Shown: piece after piece, positions 11,809 through 21,959 of the stretch | Numbering within the stretch: the first letter of the stretch is position 1 | Layout of the letters: each line of letters begins with the position of its first letter | Source: Lingula anatina | Lineage: Eukaryota > Brachiopoda > Lingulata > Lingulida > Lingulidae | DNA length: 64,000 bases | Assembly: GCF_001039355.2 (NCBI RefSeq) | Contig: NW_019776046.1 | Coordinates: 336,389-400,388 of the forward strand | Reading direction: 5' to 3' | The notes under the pieces: model-generated | What the model was told of the DNA's origin: nothing | The model's database searches: none | Seen by the model: the letters and a program-made list of their open reading frames with translations, nothing else | Program-made: the position numbers and the translations under genes

Positions 11809-11965
11809 GTGGACCATTCCCAAACCCTATCGTACTAGCAGGATCGTTCTATCTCCGAGGGGTTTCTCTCTAAATTGCATTTAGCTTAAGCGCGCACGAA
11901 ATATATTACCTCCCTAGTAGCTTTAATGGGCGTGACAGACATTTAAGCCGCTTAAACTGAATGCA
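11809..11965. mobile_element. MITE, family C, copy 2 (right end lost)
   Basis: It starts ggaccattcccaaaccctat and shares tatctccgaggggtttct and gggcgtgacagacatttaag with the copies at 45520 and 53939. The matching right terminus is not present. Confidence 0.75.
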
Positions 11966-13302
11966 AAGAAAGTACAGAATTACCCCGATGGCCTAAAGGC
12001 AAACTGTCCCCACCTTGAATAAAAACCCCTTGCTGTTAATCCGCCCCTGGAGAGATTAGAGGAGTACATGATATTTAACTGCTTTCGTATCGTTTTCAAG
12101 GCAATCCACCTTCCTCTATCAACATTTATTTAGCCGATAAGCGACAATAGCTTGTATTTAGTGATGGTTTGTGAATGCTAGAATCTATCAAACAAGGATT
12201 ATCAAACAACCAAGGGGACGCTGGAGACTTGAGTGACGAGATGGACAGCAGGTGTACAGGGTGCACAAAAATATACTCGCCCTGTGACTGCCCATTGCCC
12301 ATATACTTGACTTTGGTTTAGAGATTATATTATATTATATGGCAAAGATGCATGTATAAGTCTTGGTTAAACCAAGGAAAATAACAAAAGAAAAAATAAC
12401 AAAATAACATGGTATAAAAGATTTTAATGTTCTCAATAATAAAAAAATATATTAATCATGGGTAGCCAAAGAATTATTACATTTTTTGGGGGACACCATA
12501 TATAGAAAAATGGAGTCCCGTCACGTCCCTTCCACAGACAAATGTAATGTAATCATCCGGTTTATATTCTCTAGCATATTTTCAAAGACCCCATTCCCAC
12601 ACAGACACCATCGGTCCACGCGGTTCGACCCAACTCTGCTAGGACTCTTGCTAAATGCAATCAGCTTAATTGAAGGTCACGCCTCCTTTTGTTTCCAACA
12701 ATGTCCGTATAATAACCAGCTTTTGTGTATTCTACTTAAAACGCCAGAAGGAGGCGTGTTAATCTGTTAAGCTGATTGTACTCAGCCAAAATCCCCGCAG
12801 AGTTGGGGCCATTCACGTAGACTGATAATGATTATGGGAATGCACGCTAAATGATCATTAGGATACATTGATTTAAGCAGCAGTCACTCGGTTTTTGCAT
12901 TATTGTTTTTCTGGATGAGCGACAAAGTGAAGCGATGATATATGTATGTATTTTGCATGCGGGTTTATAACCACGAACAACAGAGAACCGCAGCAATTCT
13001 GTTTGATAAGGGATAGGACATCAAGAGAAATATGTACAAAGGTAATTGATTTGGGTGTATTTTCAAACGATTTTATAGGATACGTAGAAAATCTAACCCC
13101 CTTCGAATGCCATAAGTGAGGCTAGAATGTTGTGTTAAAGAATTCAAACGAGAATGCAGAAAGCATTCATACTTAAGAAAGTAGATATTTCTTTCTTTCC
13201 TCAGCCCAGAATCAAGGATAATGTAAAACCACGGCACTAGTTCGTGGCCTGTGTGATAGGAACGATACGGATGATGATCTAATACTGTATGAAACGAGAC
13301 TA
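11966..13302. other. Intergenic stretch, no gene seen
   Basis: No supported gene. A lone ccgcccctgg motif near 12050 resembles one end of the element at 19289-19456, but no partner end is evident. Confidence 0.5.
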
Positions 13303-13563
13303 AGGCTTCGTTCACATGCAATGTCTATTTTCTATTTTCTATTTTCTATTTTCGGTATGTCTTATGATCACGGTCTGTGCACTGAATATCCCGCGGCGTA
13401 ATTACTGGCAGCGCGAGCCAGTTACTATAAGTTACTATAAGTAACTGGCTCGCGCTGCCAGTAATTACGCGGCGGGATATTCAGTGCACAGACCGTGATC
13501 ATAAGACATACCGAAAATAGAAAATAGAAAATAGAAAATAGACATTGCATGTGAACGAAGCCT
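13303..13563. mobile_element. Near-perfect 261-bp palindrome (foldback element), family D, copy 1
   Basis: The left arm begins aggcttcgttcacatgcaat and the right arm is its reverse complement, ending in cgaagcct. The arms are about 125 nt with very few mismatches around a short centre near 13433. Four tattttc units flank the outer arm on each side. A diverged relative lies at 46829-47038. Confidence 0.9.
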
Positions 13564-14249
13564 AATTCCTCTTACAACGACAGGCTTCAGCTTGAGATAA
13601 AAGTTACACAATGTAATTACCAGTCTTCGGTCCCATATCTGTTATATCACCATTTACAATCTATCTAATGTACAATATTATATTTTATAATACAAGGCAC
13701 TCTGTTCTGCTGTAACTTAATGGGATTTTATCACTTAAAGATCACACTTGAGTTATTCCAAGATTATACGGCTTATTAAACATGTATCTTCCTAGACTAT
13801 TCAAAGCTAGGACAGGCCGGCCCGATGTGTGTCCCTGTTCCAAGGGAAAATTTTATTTTGAATTATTACGGCTGTCATCTTCTCACTTTGGGTAAGGAGG
13901 ATTGAGGAACAATGGGGACTTGTATCAGTGATAAAAATTAAGGGCCACAATGAACATCTTGTTATTTAGAATCACGCGATGTATGGATTATCTTATCGTG
14001 GATCAACATCCAAGATAGTTGGGTAAACGAGTAGCTGTCTTGTGGAGACAGACCAGCAAGTTGTACGGATTCACTTTAAGCTTATATCAAAGCTTAAAAA
14101 AACAACCGAAGTCGGATATATATTTAGAAATAAAATACTCTTTTCTTAAAGCAGTTTTCGTTTCTTTACACTTACGTTTAGAAAACGGATCGAGAACGGC
14201 AATATAATTCGTCTGTTTATAAAATGTTTTATTCATCTTTTAAAGTTGA

Positions 14250-14250
<1 letters not shown>

Positions 14251-14309
<59 letters not shown>
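14251..14309. repeat. (TAAA)n microsatellite
   Basis: A tetranucleotide array about 170 bp upstream of the coding exon of the second GT92 gene. Confidence 0.95.
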
Positions 14310-14310
<1 letters not shown>

Positions 14311-14477
14311 GGTGAAATATTCGCGTCCCACCACGCCGTATTTGCTGGAACAGATTTAATGTCTTACCAGATAGCAACTGGACCACTTGTAACAATTTGA
14401 CATCTTATATTGAACATGTGATTTTTAAAAAAAATTGACATGAATCTTTTCTGTTTATTTCAGGGTGTAGATGGACG

Positions 14478-16343
14478 ATGCTCAATCGACTGGTGTCATC
14501 TTCCAAGACGATCTTCTTTATTACAGTCTCGGTTATGCTCGTCGTGGCGGTGTATTTAGTGGGGAGATTAGAAACTGGCAATCCCTCGACAGTGTTCCAA
14601 GTGAAAGAAAACTCCCAGTCAGGAATATTTGAGGATAAATCCAGTGTTGAAAACTCAGCGTTGGGTTGGAATAGGGCCGTGAAAAGTTCAGACCTGAAAA
14701 CAAATGATGAACACCACGACAACGAGGCGGAGAAAGAAAAAGGTTGGAGACGGGAAAAGGAAAAGAAGGGAAAGTTTGGAAATTTTGACGATATGGAAAG
14801 TGCCATTAACAGATCATTTGTTCATGTAGAACTAACTTCGAGTGTGCCGCAAAATAAAGAAAACAGTGCTTCGGCGGCAAACCTATCAGCGCAACATACA
14901 ATAAAGACAACAGCAATACCAAATGAAGGAAACGAAGAAAAACCCAATCAAATTCCTGAAATAAGTACGACAATGAAACTCGTGACGGCGTCAACAAGAG
15001 CAACAACAGTAAAACCATATGTACGTAAGGAAATTATATTATTCCCACCAAAAAGAACAAACAACGAAGTTCAGCAAAAGACAATAATTTCCATGCAAGG
15101 ATCGGAGTCGGTCACACCTACTACAATATTGCAGCATTATCTTCTCCACCCGGATACAGTGGTGAATTTTGCTGTATATGACACGCGGTATTCAAAAATG
15201 GTGCGAATCTTCGCTGCACAACCACATGACGCTCTCCCCCTCGAGTACAGCTTTCAGGAAACAAATCTCGGACCTGGAAAATTGGCTAAAAGAGAGCTCG
15301 TCTCTCGCAGTGACACGTTTGAAACACATTACGATGTTTTGAATTATTATCATTTCGAATGCCTACTGCCAGTGAACTTGACGAAGCCGCCAAATCTTAT
15401 TTACGTGCGCAAAAAGGGATCACATGAATGGTTGTCCATTCCTGTGCATGTATACCCCGATGCGCTGTCTCCGAAATCGCCAATTCAACTTGCCGCTTGT
15501 GTGAAAACTGCGAGAAGCGAGCTCGATCCCGTCCGCTTAGTGGAGTGGTTTGAAATGAGCAAACTTATAGGTATACGGAACTTCATCATTTACGATGGAG
15601 GAGTTAAAGGCCCAGCACGGAAAGTTTTAGATTATTACGTGGAGCAAAATATTCTCACCCTCGTCAATGATACTTTTTTCCCGTTTGTTACGCAGAACGC
15701 TGAAGGTATGATACCAAACGCTTTCAAAATCAACCGGGAATATAAACAATACACGCAACTTCTACAAGCAGAATTAGGTAGCATCAACGACTGTATGTAT
15801 AGATTCAAAAATATATACAATTACATTTTATTAATTGACATTGACGAAATCCTCGTCCCTACTCCAGATGAAAATATCACCAGTCTTATCGAGCGTTTAC
15901 GGGGCTGGTTCCCCGACAAAGGGGCCTACGCTCTCCCAGCGAGCCACCATTTCAGGGAGTATGGTCCAAGCGACGCGGAGGGTAAAATTCCAAACTATTT
16001 ATACATGATGCGGCATCTAAGGCGGACAGATCCCGTGTGGTTTCAGTCTAAGAGCATATTCATTCCTGATCATATATTTTCCGCCAATTGGCACATGCCT
16101 CGTTGGCCGAGAATGAGTTATTCGGAGGAACAAGTTATCGACGAGAGGTCTGGGTATGTTCACCACTTCCGGGATAAGTGCAAATTTGATTTAAATGGGA
16201 AAACGTGTAAAGATGTGCTTAAGTCTTGGAGAGTGGACTCGCTCATCACAAGGTACTATGACAGTCTGAATACTAATACTTTGAACACTTTGCAGAAGTT
16301 GAATTTGTGGAAGACAACAAATGAAGTGAACTCTAGTCCATGA
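14478..16343 (+). CDS. Glycosyltransferase family 92 (GT92/DUF23) protein, complete
   Basis: A 621-residue single-coding-exon gene. A short cytoplasmic N-terminus is followed by one hydrophobic segment at about residues 11-30 (FFITVSVMLVVAVYLVG), then a low-complexity stem to about residue 210 and the catalytic region to about residue 605: the type II Golgi layout typical of the family. The likely metal-binding motif is D454-I-D-E457; SANWH and the HHFRDKC segment are also conserved with the upstream paralogue. A 3' splice site (ttctgtttatttcag) ends at 14463, so a 5' UTR exon lies upstream. The start at 14478 has A at -3; an ATG at 14471 is in another frame, has T at -3 and ends after about 47 codons. 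The basic repeat tail of the neighbour is absent. Substrate unknown. Confidence 0.93.
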   Translation: MLNRLVSSSKTIFFITVSVMLVVAVYLVGRLETGNPSTVFQVKENSQSGIFEDKSSVENSALGWNRAVKSSDLKTNDEHHDNEAEKEKGWRREKEKKGKFGNFDDMESAINRSFVHVELTSSVPQNKENSASAANLSAQHTIKTTAIPNEGNEEKPNQIPEISTTMKLVTASTRATTVKPYVRKEIILFPPKRTNNEVQQKTIISMQGSESVTPTTILQHYLLHPDTVVNFAVYDTRYSKMVRIFAAQPHDALPLEYSFQETNLGPGKLAKRELVSRSDTFETHYDVLNYYHFECLLPVNLTKPPNLIYVRKKGSHEWLSIPVHVYPDALSPKSPIQLAACVKTARSELDPVRLVEWFEMSKLIGIRNFIIYDGGVKGPARKVLDYYVEQNILTLVNDTFFPFVTQNAEGMIPNAFKINREYKQYTQLLQAELGSINDCMYRFKNIYNYILLIDIDEILVPTPDENITSLIERLRGWFPDKGAYALPASHHFREYGPSDAEGKIPNYLYMMRHLRRTDPVWFQSKSIFIPDHIFSANWHMPRWPRMSYSEEQVIDERSGYVHHFRDKCKFDLNGKTCKDVLKSWRVDSLITRYYDSLNTNTLNTLQKLNLWKTTNEVNSSP

Positions 16344-16796
16344 CAATGTCTTTTTTTGTTAAAAAATATTGACCACTTTTGGGGATCAAATTCCCAATGA
16401 AATCCTGTGCTCAACGGTCAAAAATGACCAGTCTTATCAAATAAGAATTTAACTTTTGACATTTTTGACTAGTATATTTTTGACTGTGATTATTTAGCAT
16501 TTCTTGCCTCAGGTGCTTTACACTGTATGTATTTAAAAAAGACAAGAGTATGGACACCTTTGGATGAAAAACCTGTAGACACTATAATTTTATTTTCGAG
16601 GACATGGGCGACTTTTGCACATTTCTTTGTAACATTTTAGAATGAATTGTTTTGATACTTAGAAGAATATTAAGTAAGTCTGACCATGAGGCAAGAGAAC
16701 CACCCTTGGTGATATTCCTTGGTTAAGAAATATACTGTGCCGTAGTAGTGCCAGGAAATGGCAAATTTACCTTTTCTTTTTCTTTTTCGTTTTTTT

Positions 16797-17181
16797 NNNN
16801 NNNNNNNNNNNNNNNNNNNNNNNNNNNNNNNNNNNNNNNNNNNNNNNNNNNNNNNNNNNNNNNNNNNNNNNNNNNNNNNNNNNNNNNNNNNNNNNNNNNN
16901 NNNNNNNNNNNNNNNNNNNNNNNNNNNNNNNNNNNNNNNNNNNNNNNNNNNNNNNNNNNNNNNNNNNNNNNNNNNNNNNNNNNNNNNNNNNNNNNNNNNN
17001 NNNNNNNNNNNNNNNNNNNNNNNNNNNNNNNNNNNNNNNNNNNNNNNNNNNNNNNNNNNNNNNNNNNNNNNNNNNNNNNNNNNNNNNNNNNNNNNNNNNN
17101 NNNNNNNNNNNNNNNNNNNNNNNNNNNNNNNNNNNNNNNNNNNNNNNNNNNNNNNNNNNNNNNNNNNNNNNNNNNNNNNNN
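16797..17181. other. Assembly gap (385 N)
   Basis: A run of N flanked on both sides by poly-T, so the break probably occurred in a homopolymer. It lies in the 3' flank of the second GT92 gene. Confidence 0.98.
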
Positions 17182-17736
17182 TTTTTTTTTTTTTTTTTTT
17201 TTTTTTTTTGTGCTTAGGCTACTTATAAATCTTTGTTAATTAAAAGCCACAGAAAAGATAAATACCGACTTTGATTAACTTTTTGAAAATTGTCTGTGCA
17301 AATAAAAGGTCAATTTCCCGTGAAAAGACTTATTCTCGGTGACTACTTGAAATCATGAATCAAAATTGTAGACTACTTTTTTTTTTTTTTTTTTTTTGAG
17401 GGGGGGTAGAGACGTACTATATTTTTTTCTTTTTGTTAATAAAAGCAAAATGAGTTTTGTGGCAGATAAGAGGACCGTGGAAAATCAGAATTTAATAAGC
17501 GCCAATACTTCGCCCCTTCCGTCTCTAAAAAAGCCTACTGTTCATGCCAAATAAGCTAAATAAACCAAAAGCCTGTGACTCTCCTTTCGGCACGTCTCTG
17601 CACGTGCGGTTTGTTTACAGGTCACTACGTCAAAATCGATGACGTAGCACGAAAACGCGCACGCACTTGTCAATTTCAAACTATTCTAATGTTTCTCTTT
17701 GATTTCTGTGGTTAGATCTCTACGGGGTATAAGATA

Positions 17737-18341
17737 ATGCCTCGATGCTTTTCGTTTTCTGTCCGGAATTATCGTTCAAAGACACACCCAATAGGTGAGT
17801 TACACTTTATATCCCTGTCTCTTTTTAGCAAAATAGTGAAGCGTCTGCTCTCTCTTTCGTCCAGATACAAGAAGCACCTGTTTCGAATGATACAAAATTG
17901 CAATGTTGAACTTCTGCTCACAGTTACTCATGTAAATGAAATATTCGTGTAAAACTATCATCAAATATTCCTTGCAGTTCCTTCCTCGTTTCCAGAGCGA
18001 GAAGAGATCAAAAATAGGATTTTCACAACACGATCAGGCCGAGTAGCACTGCCGCTTAGGAGATATATATGTGGAGGTAGCAATGAAAATTTGCAGGCAC
18101 GCCATGTCTCTCCGATTCCATCAGCTCCGAAGAAATTTATCAAATACCGCTCTATGAGCTATCTTTCTGTAATTACAAGGTAGGGTGACAATGACTTCTT
18201 TACAACTGAAATGGGGAAAAACAAGCATAAACGAAGAAATCATTAAATCCAAACACTATGTAATGTACATAAGATTTCTCTTGACTTTGTTTAAAATTAT
18301 CTTGGCAAGTGCGTGCTCGTGTGTGTGTGTGTGTGTGTGTG

Positions 18342-18394
<53 letters not shown>

Positions 18395-20694
18395 GAGAGA
18401 GAATGGAGGAAGGAAAGGGAGAGGGAGGGAGCTTGTGATAAAAGAAGTAGGCCTACCAGCACAAATCATTGTTTATCTAACACAAAAACAGTGTGCACAA
18501 CAACTGCAGTTAAATGTGCAGTACAGTAATTGAAATAAAACCATTTTTGTATGAGTTTTTTTATATAAATATTTTATGTAAGGCCTATTAATCACTGAGA
18601 AGAAAAATATGAGGAAATTTTCATTTTGACCTTAAAATTACGATTGATTGCCACATTGAAATGATGAATACCTTGATAGATTTATTTTATTTAGATAGAG
18701 AGATTTTTTATCAAACTAAAAATCACAATTTCAAGTCTAAAACTGAAAATGAAAATCACTCCTTAATAGAATAGGCATACTGCTAACTACATGCAGGATA
18801 CATATACACAATCTAAACTTCAGCCATCAAAAATAATAATAAATAAATAAATAACTGAATAAATAAATATAAAATCACACTTGTTTGAATCACATATATA
18901 CAGATTTAGTTTTATACAGTTAATCAAACTTTTTCGTTATATTATTTTGGTTTTAATTTCATTTCGTTTTTCGAAATTATATGGTTATCATACAGTTAAT
19001 TTTAAATTTATTACTCAGCAATTAAAGTGCTGAAAATCTATTTTGCTGAAATTATGCAAATTAATTAACTATCACAATGTTTAACTGATTTTTAACCCAA
19101 AATTTACCCTTGTTATTTCATTACTGATCACATCTAGCACAATGTTTTCTGTTCACATCTAGCTGTTACCACAATGGCAATTGTCTCTCTAATCAAAGCT
19201 AATACAATCTCATTTACTGTGCCTAATTCTGAACCCTGGTCCAATAACACATCACTTTCAAGTTTTCCCACTCATAATCAGTGATTCACAGGGGCGGATT
19301 TAGACCGTCTTCTGGGTCTTCCAGAAGACGGTCAGATTTTCAAGTTTACATTGACGGGTATCCAATTTTTAATGTTGGAAGACGGTCAAAATTGGAGGAT
19401 GAATCAACAAAGATAATTTGGAAGACTGTCAGTATATAGCTCTGGATCCGCCCCTGATTCATCTTATCTTTTCTACAGGTACGAGTTGATCCTTCGAGGC
19501 ACGGAATTGGATGTCTGCGGAGAGAACCCCTTAGAAACTGAGGAATGGACCGAAGAGAGTCCCTTTGTCTATGGCAACTACGTCATCAAGGATGACAAAG
19601 ATGGCAGTGACGACAGAGACAGCTGTGACAGCAACGCTGTCAAAACAGTTGTCATTAAGACTGGACACTTTAAGACAGACTTGGGAAATACCTCAACTGA
19701 TTCCGAGTTATCGAACTGCAGCATTAACAGTAGCATAGACAGTAACAATATTTGCAATAACAACAGAATCAAAGGAAGATGTAGTGACCAAATTAGGAGC
19801 AATGGCAGTGGTAGTTTTGATAAGGCTGGGTACAGTTGCAGTACAAGTAATACTGAGGCCCATTGCCTTGTGACTGGTTGCCAAGGCAACGTGAGGTCAG
19901 TGATGGATGCAGATAAGGATGATGAGAAGGAGGACATCACTGTAGATGTCACTTCAGTCAGCAGCACTGTCGTCTGTGACAATTTTTCTAACTTTCATCA
20001 ATGGCTGTACCACATCAAGAAAGAGGAGAGCAGCAAAGGACTGGAAAACAACGTCAAGTCCATGAGCGATGAAAATAACAACAGCATCCAAAAGATTTCA
20101 TTGGAACCACGGCAGACAAAGTCTCTGACCTCTTCTAGCTCACGTCAGAATTCAAATCACAAGCCCGGTCCTTATAACCTTCGCACGGAGGTGGATTCCT
20201 CAGGGATCAAGTCGGTATTCAAGAATCAGACCCTGGGGGAGCCCGCTGTGCACAGGAACTGTTTGGTGCGCCCCCTGGTGCGCACGCAGACGCTGGTCGT
20301 GGACTGGAAAAACTGTTCCAGCATGGACAACGTCTTCAGGTGCGATATCTGTGGGAAAGTCTATGTTTCTGAGACTGCGTACAACGACCACGTGCAGAGT
20401 CACGACAGGTGCGCGCATGGGAATAAGTGCACCCTCTGTGGGAAAACATTCTCCCGGTCCTGGCTCCTGAAAGGGCACATGCGCACGCACACTGGGGAAA
20501 GACCTTACAAATGTGATCACCCAGGCTGTGATAAAGCTTTTGCCGATCGCTCGAATTTACGATCTCATGCGCTAACTCACTCCGTCACTAGTAAGAACTA
20601 TATTTGTGGAAAGTGTAACCGTGCCTTCGCACAGAAACGTTATCTTCATAAGCATCAGCTTGAAGTTTGTAAAGCTGCGTACAAGTGTCAGTAG
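17737..20694 (+). CDS. Snail-superfamily C2H2 zinc finger protein with SNAG-like N-terminus
   Basis: Three exons fit by splice signals and phase: 17737-17794 (donor gtgagt, phase 1), 17978-18179 (acceptor ccttgcag, donor gtaggg, phase 2) and 19479-20694 (acceptor ttctacag); 491 residues. Exon 1 starts MPRCFSFSVRN, close to the SNAG repressor motif MPRSFLV of Snail, Scratch and GFI1. The C-terminal fingers begin at about residue 375: CDICGK, CTLCGKTFSRSWLLKGH, CDHPGCDKAFADRSNLRSH and a last C2HC finger ending LHKHQLEVC. SRSWLLKGH and FADRSNLRSH are Snail signatures (SRPWLLQGH, FADRSNLRAH), and the C2HC last finger is also Snail-like. Finger 3 has C-x4-C, not the usual C-x2-C. The middle is acidic and Ser/Asn-rich. 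Likely a nuclear DNA-binding repressor; membership of the Snail or Scratch subgroup is undecided. Confidence 0.85.
18318..18401. repeat. (GT)n-(GA)n compound microsatellite
   Basis: A GT array is followed by a GA array inside intron 2 of the Snail-like gene. It creates long but meaningless open frames on both strands. Confidence 0.95.
19289..19456. mobile_element. Small inverted-repeat element just upstream of the zinc-finger exon
   Basis: Ends are caggggcggat and atccgcccctg, with ATTCA directly repeated at both flanks. An internal gaccgtcttc / gaagacggtc repeat is present. It ends 22 bp before the exon 3 start at 19479, so it overlaps the region where the branch point should be. Confidence 0.75.
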
Positions 20695-20750
20695 GAGAAG
20701 CCGTAGGACCTACCGGAACGAGGTGTAAAACAACAAGGAAATATGTGTAA

Positions 20751-20946
20751 AAACCCCTAAACACTGGACGGCGTCCTATGTGCCACCATGAAACTGGCAT
20801 CGTTGCAGTCGTAGAAAGGAGGCACAAGCACCGCTTTTGTTGCAGAATGAATGCTCAGTGATCGGCCAGTTGTCGGCACGTGAAGCATTATTTTTTACTC
20901 TGAAATGGGACGCAGAAAGGACGCCGTCCAGTGTAAAACAGGTTTA
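20751..20946. mobile_element. MITE, family B, copy 2, in the 3' UTR of the Snail-like gene
   Basis: It shares ccatgaaactggcatcg and the inverted ends (aaacccctaaacactggacg / acgccgtccagtgtaaaac) with 6129-6345. It starts 56 bp after the stop codon and before the first downstream AATAAA. Confidence 0.85.
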
Positions 20947-21021
20947 AAGAGTGGTATGCGCCAAATTCCTTATTAATATTCCCTCTTCCTCACTTCTATC
21001 ACTTCCTTACCGATTATTTAA

Positions 21022-21027
21022 AATAAA
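21022..21027 (+). terminator. Candidate poly(A) signal of the Snail-like gene
   Basis: AATAAA 327 nt after the stop codon; another lies at 21722-21727. Which is used cannot be told. Confidence 0.4.
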
Positions 21028-21959
21028 AGTTGGAGTGTGGGTCCTTTTTTATTTTCTGAATTTTTTTTCTGACATTGATTGACCCTCTTTTCTTTTTTTT
21101 TTTCTCCCCAATTCATCTCGACGACATCATCTCGACATCAATCATGGATACCAAATCCCGTCTCTTGTCCTTTTTTTCAATATCGACATCAAGTAAGATC
21201 TCCATATATGAAGCACAGAAGAATGAAATGAAAATGGGCGGTGGGGGTGATGCGTTTACAACTGTAATGCACTCGTGTTGGTATTGCTCTTTATTTATTC
21301 ATATCCTAATTATATCAGAATGTTTAATATATGTAAACATATGAATTTTAAAGAAATCTTATATATTTTTCAGTCTTCATATGTAAAATATTGGAATTTG
21401 TATAAAGATAAATACTTAATTTAAAGATATTGTATATTGCATTTAATTTTCCTTCTATTTGTATATTTATTACACATTGATACTGTGAAGTAGACCATAT
21501 GATGACAATGCCTTCATTGGATTCATTTATTTTAGCATACATTTTGCTATCTAAATCTGTACGAATCACATAAGAGAAAAAGTTGATAACAAAGTGTAAA
21601 CAAAAGTTGTTCTTTTCTACTGAATTTCATGTATTAAGTTTTACATGTCAAAGCAAAATGTGATAGTCTGTAGATAGGTTTACTTATGGAAATTGTGATA
21701 TATTTATCTTGAACGGTTGTCAATAAACTAAATTACATACTATGATGATTTTGATACATTAGTTGAGTATTTTTTCTATGATTAGCAAAATTTAGAACCT
21801 TCCAAAGCTCGAGGTAAAGCTCTGCGTTTCCTTTCTTTCCAAGTAACTTGCCTTATCTGTGAGATGAAATGGGAATAAGATTGAATGTTATTCAAAGACC
21901 GAAGCCTTTTTAAATTTTGAAATTGTAATTACCATTGATATAAAATCGTTTTTCTTTCT

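Noticed and set aside
14405-14806. 133-residue minus-strand open frame
   Set aside because: Antisense of the GT92 stem region; low-complexity Phe/Ser composition from purine-rich sense codons.
16748-17239. Open frames running through the N gap
   Set aside because: They are only open because the N run has no stops.
18200-18533. Open frames on both strands with long RE, SL or TH repeats
   Set aside because: Translations of the GT/GA microsatellite.
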